Translations under genes and position numbers: made by a program
Source of the DNA: Pseudomonadota bacterium
GTDB taxonomy: Bacteria; Pseudomonadota; Alphaproteobacteria; Dongiales; Dongiaceae
NCBI GenBank assembly: GCA_016183985.1
Contig: JACPDN010000016.1
Coordinates: 1 to 64,000, forward strand
Direction: 5' to 3'
Length of the DNA stretch: 64,000 bases
Shown here: positions 26,870-35,597 of the stretch, in pieces
How positions within the stretch are numbered: the stretch's first letter is position 1
Layout of the letters: each line of letters starts with the position of its first letter
Notes under the pieces: generated by a model
The model's input: the letters and a program-made list of their open reading frames with translations, nothing else
What the model was told of the DNA's origin: nothing
Databases searched by the model: none

Positions 26870-27289
26870 TCAATGGCAGGGATGGCCCTTGCCCGTGGCC
26901 AATCCTTCCAGGATCGGGCAGTCGGGACGGTCATCGCCATGGCAGTTATGCGCAAGATGCTTGAGGGCCGCCGCCATTTCCTGCATCTCGCGGATCTTGG
27001 CTTCCAGGCTTTCGACATGGGTCAGCGCCAGCTTCTTCACCTGCCCGCTTGCGCGCTGACGGTTGCGCCACAGTGCCAGCAATTCGCGGATGGTCTCCAG
27101 CGGGAAGCCCAAGGAACGCGCGCGGTGGATGAAGCGCAGGTTATGGACGTCCTGCTCGCCATAGAGCCGATAGTTGCCGTTGCTGCGCTGGGCCGTCGGC
27201 AACAGGCCGATGCTCTCATAATGACGGATCATCTTGGCGGAGACCCCGCTGGCCTTGGCGGCAGCGCCGATGCTCAAGCTGTCGTTCAT
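26870..27289 (-). CDS. cueR: Cu(I)-responsive MerR-family regulator
   Basis: The 139-residue protein has the MerR winged-helix DNA-binding domain (SIGAAAKASGVSAKMIRHYE; NYRLYGEQDVHNLRFIHRARSLGF), a dimerisation helix, and the metal loop of CueR: Cys116 and Cys124 in CHGDDRPDC, the seven-residue spacing that coordinates one Cu(I). The C-terminus ends GHPCH, as in other CueRs. CueR distorts promoters with a 19-base spacer and activates copper efflux. Here its start codon overlaps the copA stop (ATGA), so it is transcribed from the copA promoter it should control. The operator is visible at 29468-29498. Confidence 0.93.
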   Translation of the reverse strand: MNDSLSIGAAAKASGVSAKMIRHYESIGLLPTAQRSNGNYRLYGEQDVHNLRFIHRARSLGFPLETIRELLALWRNRQRASGQVKKLALTHVESLEAKIREMQEMAAALKHLAHNCHGDDRPDCPILEGLATGKGHPCH

Positions 27290-29436
27290 CGAAATCTCCA
27301 GCGGTTGAGGGTGAGGGCATTGGTGATGACGGCGACCGACGAGAGCGCCATCGCCCCACCCGCGATGATGGGGCTGAGGTAACCCAGCGCCGCCAGCGGA
27401 ATGCCCAGCAGATTGAAGATGAAGGCCCAGGCGAGGTTCTCCTTGATCTTGCGCTTGGTGGCGCGGGCCAAGGCGATGGCCTGCGGCACCAGGGCCGGAT
27501 CGCCGCGCATCAGCGCAATGCCGGCCGTTTCGATGGCGACATCGGTGCCGGTCGCCATGGCAAGGCCGAGATCCGCTGCCGCCAGCGCCGGCGCGTCGTT
27601 GACGCCGTCACCCACCATGGCGACCTTGTCGCCACCCGCCTGCAGGTCATCGACGGCACGCGTCTTGTCATCCGGCAGCAGTTCCGCGCGGACGTCATCA
27701 AGGCCGAGCTCGCCGGCAATCTTTCGGGCGGCACCCTTATTATCGCCGGTCAGCATCAGCGATTTGACGCCGAGGTTGTGCAGCATGCCGATGGCCGGCT
27801 TGGCACTGGCCTTCAATCGATCGGCAAAGGCGAAGACCGCGAGGAGGCGTTGACCGGGCGAAGTTTCGGCGAGGTAGGAAACGCTGGCGCCGCCGTCAGC
27901 GAATTCTGCCGCCGCCGACGTCAAAGCGGATGTCTCCATGCCCATCTCGTTCAGCATCTTGGCCGTACCCAGGATGTATTGATGGCCGTCGATATCGGCC
28001 GCGACACCGCGCCCGGCGATGACGCGGGCGTTGCGCGCTTCCGGTAACACGGCATCGCCGCTTGCCGCCCGCAACGCATCGGCCAGCGCATGGGTGCTGC
28101 CGGTTTGGAGGGCGGTGGCCAAAGTGAGGGCCGATCTTTCGTCGATGGTGCCCGCGGTTTCGATTCCGGTGACGCGCGGCTTTCCTTCCGTGAGGGTGCC
28201 GGTCTTGTCGAACGCCACCAGGGTGATGTCGCCGGCCGTCTCCAGCGCCGCGGCATCGCGAATGAGAATGCCATGCCTGGCACCTGCCCCGACGCCCACC
28301 ATGATCGCGGCCGGTGTCGCAAGCCCCAGCGCGCAGGGGCAGGCGATTACCAGCACGGCCACGGCATTGATCAGCGCCGTTTCGATGCCGGCACCGGCCA
28401 TCAGCCAGCCGATCAGCGTGATGGCTGCGATCACCAGCACGACCGGCACGAAGATCGCTGAGACACGGTCGGCGAGGCGCTGAATAGGAGCCTTGGCACC
28501 TTGCGCCGCCGTCACCATGCGGATGATGCGGGCCAAGGTCGTTTCGGCACCCACGGCAGCAACCTGAATCTCCAAGGCGCCCATGCCATTGACGGAACCG
28601 CCGATGACTCGGTCGCTAATTGTGACGGCGCGGGGCCGGCTTTCGCCGGTAATGAGCGATTCGTCGATCTCGCTCTCACCGCCGAGGATCTTGCCGTCGG
28701 CTGGAATGCGCTCGCCCGCACGCACCAAGGCGATATCGCCGATCGTCACCTGCTGCAGCGGAATGTCGAGCTCGGCACCGTCGCGCCGCACCCGGGCCTG
28801 GGCCGGCCACAAGGCGTTGAGTGCCGAGAGTGCCGAGAGCGTGCGCTTCTTGGCGCGCTTCTCCAGCCATTTCCCCAGCCGCACCAGAACGATGATGACG
28901 GCGGCCGATTCGAAATAGAGGTGATGCGGATTGCTCGACATCATGAAGAGGCTGAGGCCGAAAGCGGCGCTGGTGCCGATGGCGACCAGCAGATCCATAT
29001 TGCCGCTGAAGGCCTGGACGGCCCGCCAGGCGCCGAGATAGAAGGGAAGGCCGAGGCCGAATTGCACGGGCAGGGCGAGGGCGAGCTGTGCCCGAGAATC
29101 CAGCATCCACATGCTGTCGGTGGCAAGCTGCATCACCATTGGCGCCAGCAGCGGCAGGGTCAGCGCGGCGCCAGCCAGGATCAGCCAGCCTTCGCGGTCG
29201 ACGGCAGGTGCTGCCTTATCGTCGCGGATGCCATATCCGGCTTTTTCCACAGCTTGTTGAATGGCCATGCGCGTGACCGCGGCACCGCCGGTCACCACCG
29301 CCTCCTCGCTGGCGAGGTTGACGTCGGCGCTGGCGACACCAGGCAGGCGGCGCAGAACCTTTTCGATCCGCGTCGCACAGGCGGCACAGGTCATGCCGCT
29401 GACACTTAAGCGATATTCGGTGGCGCTGGCGGTCAT
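27286..29436 (-). CDS. copA: Cu(I)-exporting P1B-type ATPase
   Basis: CopA pumps Cu(I) from cytoplasm to periplasm. The 716-residue protein has one N-terminal heavy-metal domain with MTCAACATRIEKVL (Cys17 and Cys20), eight membrane helices, the intramembrane metal motif Cys366-Pro-Cys368 in IACPCALGLATP, and the phosphorylated Asp410 in FDKTGTLTEGKP. The hinge motif is MVGDGVNDAPALAAADLG. Many relatives have two metal domains; this one has a single domain. The nucleotide-domain HP motif reads STHALADAL, keeping His but replacing Pro with Ala. It lies directly upstream of cueR and downstream of a CueR operator. Confidence 0.95.
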   Translation of the reverse strand: MTASATEYRLSVSGMTCAACATRIEKVLRRLPGVASADVNLASEEAVVTGGAAVTRMAIQQAVEKAGYGIRDDKAAPAVDREGWLILAGAALTLPLLAPMVMQLATDSMWMLDSRAQLALALPVQFGLGLPFYLGAWRAVQAFSGNMDLLVAIGTSAAFGLSLFMMSSNPHHLYFESAAVIIVLVRLGKWLEKRAKKRTLSALSALNALWPAQARVRRDGAELDIPLQQVTIGDIALVRAGERIPADGKILGGESEIDESLITGESRPRAVTISDRVIGGSVNGMGALEIQVAAVGAETTLARIIRMVTAAQGAKAPIQRLADRVSAIFVPVVLVIAAITLIGWLMAGAGIETALINAVAVLVIACPCALGLATPAAIMVGVGAGARHGILIRDAAALETAGDITLVAFDKTGTLTEGKPRVTGIETAGTIDERSALTLATALQTGSTHALADALRAASGDAVLPEARNARVIAGRGVAADIDGHQYILGTAKMLNEMGMETSALTSAAAEFADGGASVSYLAETSPGQRLLAVFAFADRLKASAKPAIGMLHNLGVKSLMLTGDNKGAARKIAGELGLDDVRAELLPDDKTRAVDDLQAGGDKVAMVGDGVNDAPALAAADLGLAMATGTDVAIETAGIALMRGDPALVPQAIALARATKRKIKENLAWAFIFNLLGIPLAALGYLSPIIAGGAMALSSVAVITNALTLNRWRFR

Positions 29437-29467
29437 TCAGATGCTCCTTTGATCTTCGCGCCAGCCT

Positions 29468-29498
29468 CATATGGTCCTTCCAATCATGGGAAGGTCAA
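29468..29498 (-). promoter_or_regulatory. CueR operator/promoter of copA-cueR
   Basis: On the minus strand TTGACC (29498-29493) and CATATG (29473-29468) are separated by 19 bases, the long spacer typical of MerR-family promoters. Between them lies the dyad GACCTTCC-N7-GGAAGGAC (29496-29474), differing from perfect symmetry at one position and matching the CueR consensus ACCTTCC-N-GGAAGG. The copA ATG is about 30 bases downstream. Confidence 0.87.
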
Positions 29499-29571
29499 GC
29501 GAGGATACAAATTGTAGCGGGGTGGGACGATTTGCTAGGGTGCCCGCGACCTCTTGGGGAACGGCTAAGTC

Positions 29572-30930
29572 ATGACAGAACAGAGAAAATCCGGCCCAAA
29601 CCCGGCCGCCAGGAAGCTTCTGCGCCGGATCGACGCACGGACGGCCAGGATCGGTATCATCGGCCTTGGCTATGTCGGCCTGCCCTTGGCCTGTCTTTTC
29701 GCCGAGAAGGGGTTTGACGTCACGGGCTTCGATATCGATGTCATGAAGACGACCAAGCTCAATGCCGGGCGCTCCTATATCCGCCATATCCCGGGCAAGC
29801 GCATCGCGCCTCTGGTGAAAGCGGGGCGCCTCAAGGCCAGCACCGATTTCCGCGGCCTCAAGGCCATGGATTGCGTCATCATCTGCGTGCCGACGCCGCT
29901 CTCCAAACAACGCGAACCGGATCTTTCCTTCGTCGCCAACACGGCAGCGGAGATCGGCAGGCACCTCAAAGCCGGGCAATTGGTGGTGCTGGAATCGAGC
30001 ACCTATCCGGGCACCACGGATGAGGTGGTGCGGCCGGCGCTGGAGACCAAAAAGCTCAAGAGCGGTCGTGATTTCTTCCTCGCCTATTCGCCGGAACGCG
30101 AAGATCCCGGCAACGAGACCTATGGCACGGCGGCCATTCCGAAGGTCGTGGGCGGTGATGGTCCGGCGGCCCTGGAGCTTGCCATAGCGCTCTATGACGC
30201 GGCGGTGGTGAAGACCGTGCCGGCCTCCAGCCCCGCAACGGCGGAGGCGGTGAAGCTGACCGAAAACATCTTCCGCTCCGTCAACATCGCGCTGGTGAAC
30301 GAGCTCAAGGTCATTTTCGATGCCATGGGCATCGATGTCTGGGAAGTGATCGATGCGGCGAAGACCAAGCCTTTCGGCTTCATGCCCTTCTATCCGGGGC
30401 CAGGCCTTGGCGGGCATTGCATCCCGATCGACCCCTTCTATCTCACCTGGAAGGCGCGAGAATTCGGCATCACCACGCGCTTCATCGAATTGGCGGGTGA
30501 AATCAATACCTTGATGCCGCGCTATGTGGTCGACCGTCTGGTCGGCGCCTTGAGTGAGCGGGCCGGAAAGGCCTTGAAAGGGGCGCGAATCCTGGTGATC
30601 GGCCTTGCTTACAAGAAGAATGTCGACGACATGCGCGAAAGCCCCGCTTTGACTCTCATCGAGATGCTGGAGGGGCAAGGGGCGAAGGTCGATTACCATG
30701 ACCCCATCATCGCGGCGATCAAGCCGTCACGGGAACATCCGCATCTCGCCGGCCGTCGCTCGATCGCCTTGTCTGAGGCCAATCTGAAACGCGCGGATGC
30801 CGTCCTGATCGTGACCGATCACGATGCCGTCGATTTCAAACAGGTGGGCAAGACCGCCAAGCTCATCGTCGATACCCGCAACACCATGGCGCGCGCCGGC
30901 TGGCGCGGCCGCAATGTCATCAAGGCCTGA
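29572..30930 (+). CDS. UDP-sugar 6-dehydrogenase (UDP-GlcNAc/UDP-glucose dehydrogenase family)
   Basis: The 452-residue enzyme belongs to the UDP-glucose/GDP-mannose dehydrogenase family, oxidising the C6 hydroxyl of a nucleotide sugar to a carboxylate with NAD+. The Rossmann motif IGLGYVGLPLACLFA lies near residue 27. The catalytic Cys is in PGPGLGGHCIPIDPFYL near 283, and conserved Lys/Asn are in KLTENIFRSVNIALVNEL. The GLGGHCIPIDPFYLTWKA form is typical of the WbpA/WbpO-type UDP-N-acetylhexosamine dehydrogenases, so UDP-GlcNAc is at least as likely a substrate as UDP-glucose. It is followed after six bases by an epimerase gene, suggesting a short pathway to an acidic sugar for surface polysaccharide. 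Confidence 0.86.
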   Translation: MTEQRKSGPNPAARKLLRRIDARTARIGIIGLGYVGLPLACLFAEKGFDVTGFDIDVMKTTKLNAGRSYIRHIPGKRIAPLVKAGRLKASTDFRGLKAMDCVIICVPTPLSKQREPDLSFVANTAAEIGRHLKAGQLVVLESSTYPGTTDEVVRPALETKKLKSGRDFFLAYSPEREDPGNETYGTAAIPKVVGGDGPAALELAIALYDAAVVKTVPASSPATAEAVKLTENIFRSVNIALVNELKVIFDAMGIDVWEVIDAAKTKPFGFMPFYPGPGLGGHCIPIDPFYLTWKAREFGITTRFIELAGEINTLMPRYVVDRLVGALSERAGKALKGARILVIGLAYKKNVDDMRESPALTLIEMLEGQGAKVDYHDPIIAAIKPSREHPHLAGRRSIALSEANLKRADAVLIVTDHDAVDFKQVGKTAKLIVDTRNTMARAGWRGRNVIKA

Positions 30931-30936
30931 CAGCGC

Positions 30937-31917
30937 ATGACCATTCTTGTAACCGGTGTCGCCGGTTTTATCGGTTACCACACGGCTGAGGCATTGCTGG
31001 CGCGTGGCGAACGCGTGCTGGGGCTCGACAATATGAACCCCTATTACGACACCCGCCTCAAGCAGGCGCGCCTGCATCGGCTCGAACGGCATCCTCATTT
31101 CCGTTACATCTTTGCCGATCTCGGGCGCGCCCAGGCGCTCAATGCTGCGGTTTCGCACCACATCAAGGATCTCAGCGGTATCGTGCATCTGGCCGCGCAA
31201 GCGGGGGTGCGTCATTCCATCGATCATCCGACCGATTACGTCAGTGCCAATCTTTCCGGCCATCTCAATGTGCTGGAAGTTGGCCGTCACGCGCCGCAGC
31301 TAAAGCACCTGGTCTATGCCAGCTCCAGCTCGGTCTACGGCAACAACACCAAGGTGCCCTTCGCGGAAGATGATCCGGTCGAACGGCCGGCCTCGCTCTA
31401 TGCCGCGACCAAACGCGCCGATGAGCTGATGAGCATTTCCTACGCCCAGCTCTACAAGCTGCCGCTCACGGGCCTGCGCTTTTTTACCGTCTTCGGTCCG
31501 TGGGGCCGGCCAGACATGGCCTATTACCGCTTCACGCAGAGGATTCTGGCCGGCGAGAAGATCGAGGTCTTCGGCGATGGCAGCGTGGAGCGTGATTTCA
31601 CCTATATCGACGACATCGTTGCCGGCGTGATCGCCGCCCTCGACCGGCCGCCGGCCAGGAACGAAGAGATGCCGCACCGGCTCTATAATCTCGGTTCCGA
31701 CCGGCCGGTGAGCCTCAACCATCTCATCGAGCTGCTAGAGCAGGCTTGCGGGAAAAAGGCCGAACGCGATGTGCAGCCACCCGCGGCAGGCGATGTGAAG
31801 GCGACCTGGGCCGATCTCACCTTGAGCCAGCGGGATCTCGATTATGCACCGAAAACAAGCTTGGCCGAGGGAATCGAGCGCTTTGTCGCCTGGTATCGCG
31901 ATTACGCAAAGCCGTAA
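30937..31917 (+). CDS. NAD-dependent nucleotide-sugar epimerase (UDP-glucuronate 4-epimerase-like)
   Basis: The 326-residue protein is an extended short-chain dehydrogenase. It has the NAD motif VTGVAGFIGYHTAEALLARG at the start, LDNMNPYYDTRLKQARL (typical of UDP-glucuronate 4-epimerases), the Ser of ASSSSVYGNN near residue 125, and the catalytic YAATK pair near 150. RDFTYIDDIVAGV near residue 222 is also family-typical. Beside the dehydrogenase it would convert UDP-glucuronate to UDP-galacturonate, or the N-acetyl equivalents. The two genes are six bases apart and probably co-transcribed. No glycosyltransferase or polysaccharide gene is adjacent, so the end product is unknown. Confidence 0.86.
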   Translation: MTILVTGVAGFIGYHTAEALLARGERVLGLDNMNPYYDTRLKQARLHRLERHPHFRYIFADLGRAQALNAAVSHHIKDLSGIVHLAAQAGVRHSIDHPTDYVSANLSGHLNVLEVGRHAPQLKHLVYASSSSVYGNNTKVPFAEDDPVERPASLYAATKRADELMSISYAQLYKLPLTGLRFFTVFGPWGRPDMAYYRFTQRILAGEKIEVFGDGSVERDFTYIDDIVAGVIAALDRPPARNEEMPHRLYNLGSDRPVSLNHLIELLEQACGKKAERDVQPPAAGDVKATWADLTLSQRDLDYAPKTSLAEGIERFVAWYRDYAKP

Positions 31918-31994
31918 GGTCAGGGCGTAAGCCGACCATACCCCTGCCGGACGAGCGGTATAATCGCGCAGGCTTTGGGTGCTAGACTTGTCCC

Positions 31995-33821
31995 ATGCCG
32001 ATTCGCCTTTTGCCCCCCAATCTCGTCAACCAGATCGCCGCCGGCGAGGTCATCGAACGACCCGCTTCCGTGGTGAAGGAATTGGTCGAGAATGCCGTCG
32101 ATGCGGGTGCTGCCCGCGTCGTCGTTGAATTGCGCGAGGGCGGCAAGAGCTTCATCAGCGTCACCGACGACGGCCACGGCATGGACCGGGCAGGCCTTGA
32201 TCTGGCGATCCAGCGGCACGCCACGTCGAAGCTGCCCGATGACGATCTGGTCAATATCGGGTTCTTCGGTTTTCGGGGTGAAGCACTGCCTTCGATTGGC
32301 GCCGTCGGTCGCCTCGCCATCACCAGCCGGGCGCGCGGGAGCGACCAGGCCTGGGTGGTCCGGGTCGAAGGCGGCGAGAAGACTGGGCCGGAGCCAGCAG
32401 CACTAAGCAATGGAACGCGCGTCGAGCTGCGCGACCTGTTCTTCGCCGTACCGGCGCGCCTCAAATTCCTCAAGACTGCGCGCTCCGAGCAGAACGCGGT
32501 GATCGAGATTCTGGAACGCCTTGCCATGGCGCATCCGGAGGTGGCTTTTGCCTTGAGCGATGACGGGCGCAATGTGCTGCGCCTCGATGCGGCACAGGCC
32601 GATCTCATGGAGAAGCCCGACGCTGCACGATTGAAACGCCTCGGCGATGTCATGGGGCGCGATTTTGCCGACAATGCCGTGGCGCTTGCCGTCGAGCGCG
32701 AGGGGCATTACCTCACCGGCTTTGCCGGCCTGCCGACGCTCAACCGCGCCACGGCATCGTCGCAATACCTCTTCGTCAATGGCCGCCCCGTGCGTGACCG
32801 GCTGCTGCAAGGCGCCATCCGCGGCGCCTATCAGGATTTCCTGGCGCGCGACCGCCATCCGCTGGTGGCCTTGTTCCTCGACTGCCCGCCGGAGCTGGTT
32901 GACGTCAACGTACATCCGGCCAAGGCCGAGGTGCGCTTCCAGGATGCGGCCTTGGTACGCGGCCTCATCGTTGGCGCCATCCGCCGCGCGCTTGATGCGG
33001 CGGGACATCGTGCCTCGACCACGGTCGCCAATGCGACGCTGGCTGCTTTCGATGCGCTGCCGGGTATCGCCTCGCCGATGCAGACTGGCTATCAGGCGAT
33101 GCATGCCGGCAACGGCCAGGTCAATCGCTTCAATGCCGGTGTCGTGGCGCAGGCCATGGCTGCCTTTGCTCCCCTTTCGCCGGAGATGGCACGGCCGAGT
33201 GGTGCAGCACCTGCGCCACAGCCGGAAGTGCCGCCGCAGAACTATCCGTTGGGGCTGGCGCGGGCGCAGATTTTCGGCACCTATATCGTGGCGCAGACCA
33301 AAGACGGCATGGTCATCGTCGATCAGCATGCGGCCCATGAGCGGTTGGTGCTGGAGCGCATGAAGGCCTCGCTTGCCGAGGGCGGTGTCAAACGCCAGGC
33401 GCTTCTCATTCCGGAAATCGTCGAACTGCCGGCAAAACTGGTGAGTGCGGTGCTTGGTCGGGCCAACGAGCTGGAGGAGCTGGGCCTCGCTATCGAGCCT
33501 TTCGGCCACGGTGCCATTGCGGTGCGCGAGGTACCGGCACTGCTCGGCCAGAGCGATGTCAAAGGCCTGGTGCGCGATCTTGCCGAAGAGATTTTCGAAC
33601 TCGGTGCCGCCTTCAGCCTCAAAGAGAAGCTTGAAGATATCTGCGGCACCATGGCCTGCCACGGCTCGGTCCGCGCCGGGCGTCAGTTGCTGCCGGCAGA
33701 GATGGACGCGCTTCTGCGCCAGATGGAGGCTACCCCGCATTCCGGCCAGTGCAATCACGGCCGGCCCACTTATGTGGAGCTGAAGCTCAGCGACATCGAG
33801 CGCCTGTTCGGGCGCCGCTGA
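31995..33821 (+). CDS. mutL: DNA mismatch repair protein MutL
   Basis: MutL couples mismatch recognition by MutS to strand incision. The 608-residue protein has the GHKL ATPase motifs: [11 protein letters not shown] (catalytic Glu and Mg-binding Asn near residue 37), DDGHGMD, and [11 protein letters not shown] variable Pro/Ala-rich linker covers roughly residues 350-420. The C-terminal dimerisation domain contains [12 protein letters not shown], matching the endonuclease motif DQHA-x2-E-x4-E, plus [10 protein letters not shown] and QCNHGRPT. This marks a latent-nuclease MutL, as in bacteria that lack MutH. The start at 31995 matches the family opening [17 protein letters not shown]. An MFS gene starts 15 bases downstream. 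Confidence 0.96.
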   Translation: MPIRLLPPNLVNQIAAGEVIERPASVVKELVENAVDAGAARVVVELREGGKSFISVTDDGHGMDRAGLDLAIQRHATSKLPDDDLVNIGFFGFRGEALPSIGAVGRLAITSRARGSDQAWVVRVEGGEKTGPEPAALSNGTRVELRDLFFAVPARLKFLKTARSEQNAVIEILERLAMAHPEVAFALSDDGRNVLRLDAAQADLMEKPDAARLKRLGDVMGRDFADNAVALAVEREGHYLTGFAGLPTLNRATASSQYLFVNGRPVRDRLLQGAIRGAYQDFLARDRHPLVALFLDCPPELVDVNVHPAKAEVRFQDAALVRGLIVGAIRRALDAAGHRASTTVANATLAAFDALPGIASPMQTGYQAMHAGNGQVNRFNAGVVAQAMAAFAPLSPEMARPSGAAPAPQPEVPPQNYPLGLARAQIFGTYIVAQTKDGMVIVDQHAAHERLVLERMKASLAEGGVKRQALLIPEIVELPAKLVSAVLGRANELEELGLAIEPFGHGAIAVREVPALLGQSDVKGLVRDLAEEIFELGAAFSLKEKLEDICGTMACHGSVRAGRQLLPAEMDALLRQMEATPHSGQCNHGRPTYVELKLSDIERLFGRR

Positions 33822-33836
33822 CGATCCAACGCACCC

Positions 33837-35003
33837 ATGCGCCCAAAGCTGCCGCGAACGATCTGGATGCTGGGTTTGACCAGCCTGTTCATGGACGGGT
33901 CCAGCGAGATCGTGCATGCGGTCCTGCCGCTGCTGCTGGTCAATGGTTTGGGCAGCAGCGTCTTCCTGGTCGGCATCATCGACGGTCTGGCGGAAGCGAC
34001 CGCCTCGATCACGAAGATATTCTCCGGCGCTTTGAGCGATCATTGGCAGAGCCGCAAATGGATTGCCGCCTTCGGCTATGGGCTCTCGGCCTGTTCGAAG
34101 GCGCTCTTTCCCATTGCCACGACACCGCTCGCGGTTTTTTTCGGCCGCTTCGCCGACCGGCTGGGGAAGGGCATTCGCGGGGCGCCGCGTGATGCGCTGG
34201 TGGCCGATTGGGTGGCGCCGGAACATCGCGGTTATGCCTATGGCGTGCGCCAGTCGATGGACAATATGGGCGCCGTCATCGGGCCCTTGCTCGCCATCCT
34301 GTTGCTGCAGCTTTATGCCGGTGATGTGACGCCGGTGCTGTGGTGGGCGCTGGTGCCGGCCGCTCTCTCGGTCTCGGTCATGATGATCGGCGTCGAGGAA
34401 GCCGAGCAGCATTCGGCGCCTAAGAAGCGGCCCTTTCCGCTGCGCCTTAGCGAATTGAAGCAATTGGGCCGGCCGTTCTGGCTTGCCATGGGGTTTCTCT
34501 TCGTCCTGCTGCTGCCGCGTTTCTCCGAAGCCTTCCAGATCCTGCGGGCGCAGAATGTGGGGGTGAGCGCTGCCTGGGCGCCGATGGCGCTGGTCGTCAT
34601 GAATCTGGTGTCGGTGCCGCTGACGCCCCTTGCCGGTAGCTGGTCGGACAAGGTCGGACGCAACAAGGTAATCGGCCTCGGCTTTCTTCTGCTCATCGCC
34701 TCGCATCTCGCGATGGCGCTCGCCATGGGACCGATGCTGGTGTGGATCGGTGCCGGCATCTGGGGTGTGCATCTGGCGCTGACGCAGGGCATTTTCTCGG
34801 CCCTCGTTGCCGATCACGCGCCGGCACATCTGCGGGGCACCGCCTTCGGCGTCTTCAATCTGGCTGCCGGCATCGCGATCTTTGTCGGTTCGGCGGCGAT
34901 GGGCTTTGCCTGGGATCATCTCGGCGCCGGCACGGCGTTTGGTCTGGCTGCTGCCGTCAACGCGGCTGGCCTTCTTCTCTTTCTGCTGCCGCGCCGGGCA
35001 TGA
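33837..35003 (+). CDS. Major facilitator superfamily transporter
   Basis: The 388-residue membrane protein shows about 11-12 hydrophobic helices and the MFS loop signature between helices 2 and 3 (GALSDHWQSRKW), repeated in the second half (GSWSDKVGRNKVIG). The segment GRFADRLGKGIRGAPRDALVADWV is characteristic of a subgroup of bacterial MFS efflux proteins. The substrate is unknown. It follows mutL closely on the same strand, but a functional link is doubtful. The ATG at 33837 has only a weak ribosome site, so translation may depend on the upstream gene. Confidence 0.86.
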   Translation: MRPKLPRTIWMLGLTSLFMDGSSEIVHAVLPLLLVNGLGSSVFLVGIIDGLAEATASITKIFSGALSDHWQSRKWIAAFGYGLSACSKALFPIATTPLAVFFGRFADRLGKGIRGAPRDALVADWVAPEHRGYAYGVRQSMDNMGAVIGPLLAILLLQLYAGDVTPVLWWALVPAALSVSVMMIGVEEAEQHSAPKKRPFPLRLSELKQLGRPFWLAMGFLFVLLLPRFSEAFQILRAQNVGVSAAWAPMALVVMNLVSVPLTPLAGSWSDKVGRNKVIGLGFLLLIASHLAMALAMGPMLVWIGAGIWGVHLALTQGIFSALVADHAPAHLRGTAFGVFNLAAGIAIFVGSAAMGFAWDHLGAGTAFGLAAAVNAAGLLLFLLPRRA

Positions 35004-35033
35004 CGTGCAAAAAAACAGGTTGGCGTAACGGCC

Positions 35034-35597
35034 TTAGGTTTGCTTCCGCAGCATGACGATGCGTGCTTTGCCGTAGCGGCGTTCATCGATGGGCGCGAAG
35101 CCGGGTGGCGGCGCGAAGGAATCGTTCTGCGCCATCTCGGCAACGATCAGCGCGTCGCCGGCGATCCAGCCGCGATTGTCGAGGGCGGTGAGAGCCGGAG
35201 CGATGAGATCCTGTCCATAGGGCGGATCCAGGAAGACCAAGTCAGCCGGCGTGAAGCGCTTGTAGCGATGCGCTTCCGGGGCGCTCATGATGTCGCCGAG
35301 GATGATCACCGTACGTTCGGTCTCGTGACACGCCGCGGCGTTGCGCTTGATGCAATCGGCAGCGGCGCGGTCCTTCTCGAAGGCGGCCAGCGACTGCGCC
35401 CCCCGCGAGAGAGCCTCCAAGCCTAAAGCACCGGAACCGGCAAAGACATCGAGCACGCGCGCATCCTCGATCGCATCATGGCCATGGGCGAGGATGTTGA
35501 AGATCGCCTGGCGCGCGCGATCGGAGGTGGGGCGGACGTCCTTTCCCTCGGGCACCGCGAGCTTCGTGCCGCGATGACTACCGGAATCGACGCGCAT
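35034..35597 (-). CDS. rsmD: 16S rRNA (guanine(966)-N(2))-methyltransferase
   Basis: RsmD methylates G966 of 16S rRNA in assembled 30S particles. The ATG at 35597 gives 187 residues beginning MRVDSGSHRGTKLAVPEG, which aligns with the family start; the open frame upstream is an artefact of the overlapping gene. Conserved elements are RPTSDRARQAIFNIL, the SAM motif VLDVFAGSGALGLEALSRGA near residue 50, and the catalytic FLDPPYGQDL near 120. The start lies 20 bases inside the 3' end of the pseudouridine synthase gene in another frame, so the two rRNA-modification genes are coupled. Confidence 0.93.
   Translation of the reverse strand: MRVDSGSHRGTKLAVPEGKDVRPTSDRARQAIFNILAHGHDAIEDARVLDVFAGSGALGLEALSRGAQSLAAFEKDRAAADCIKRNAAACHETERTVIILGDIMSAPEAHRYKRFTPADLVFLDPPYGQDLIAPALTALDNRGWIAGDALIVAEMAQNDSFAPPPGFAPIDERRYGKARIVMLRKQT

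Noticed and set aside
32403-34919. An 838-codon open frame on the minus strand opposite mutL and the MFS gene
   Set aside because: It is antisense to two clear genes, its translation is low-complexity His/Arg/Gln-rich and shows no domain, and such frames are expected at high GC.
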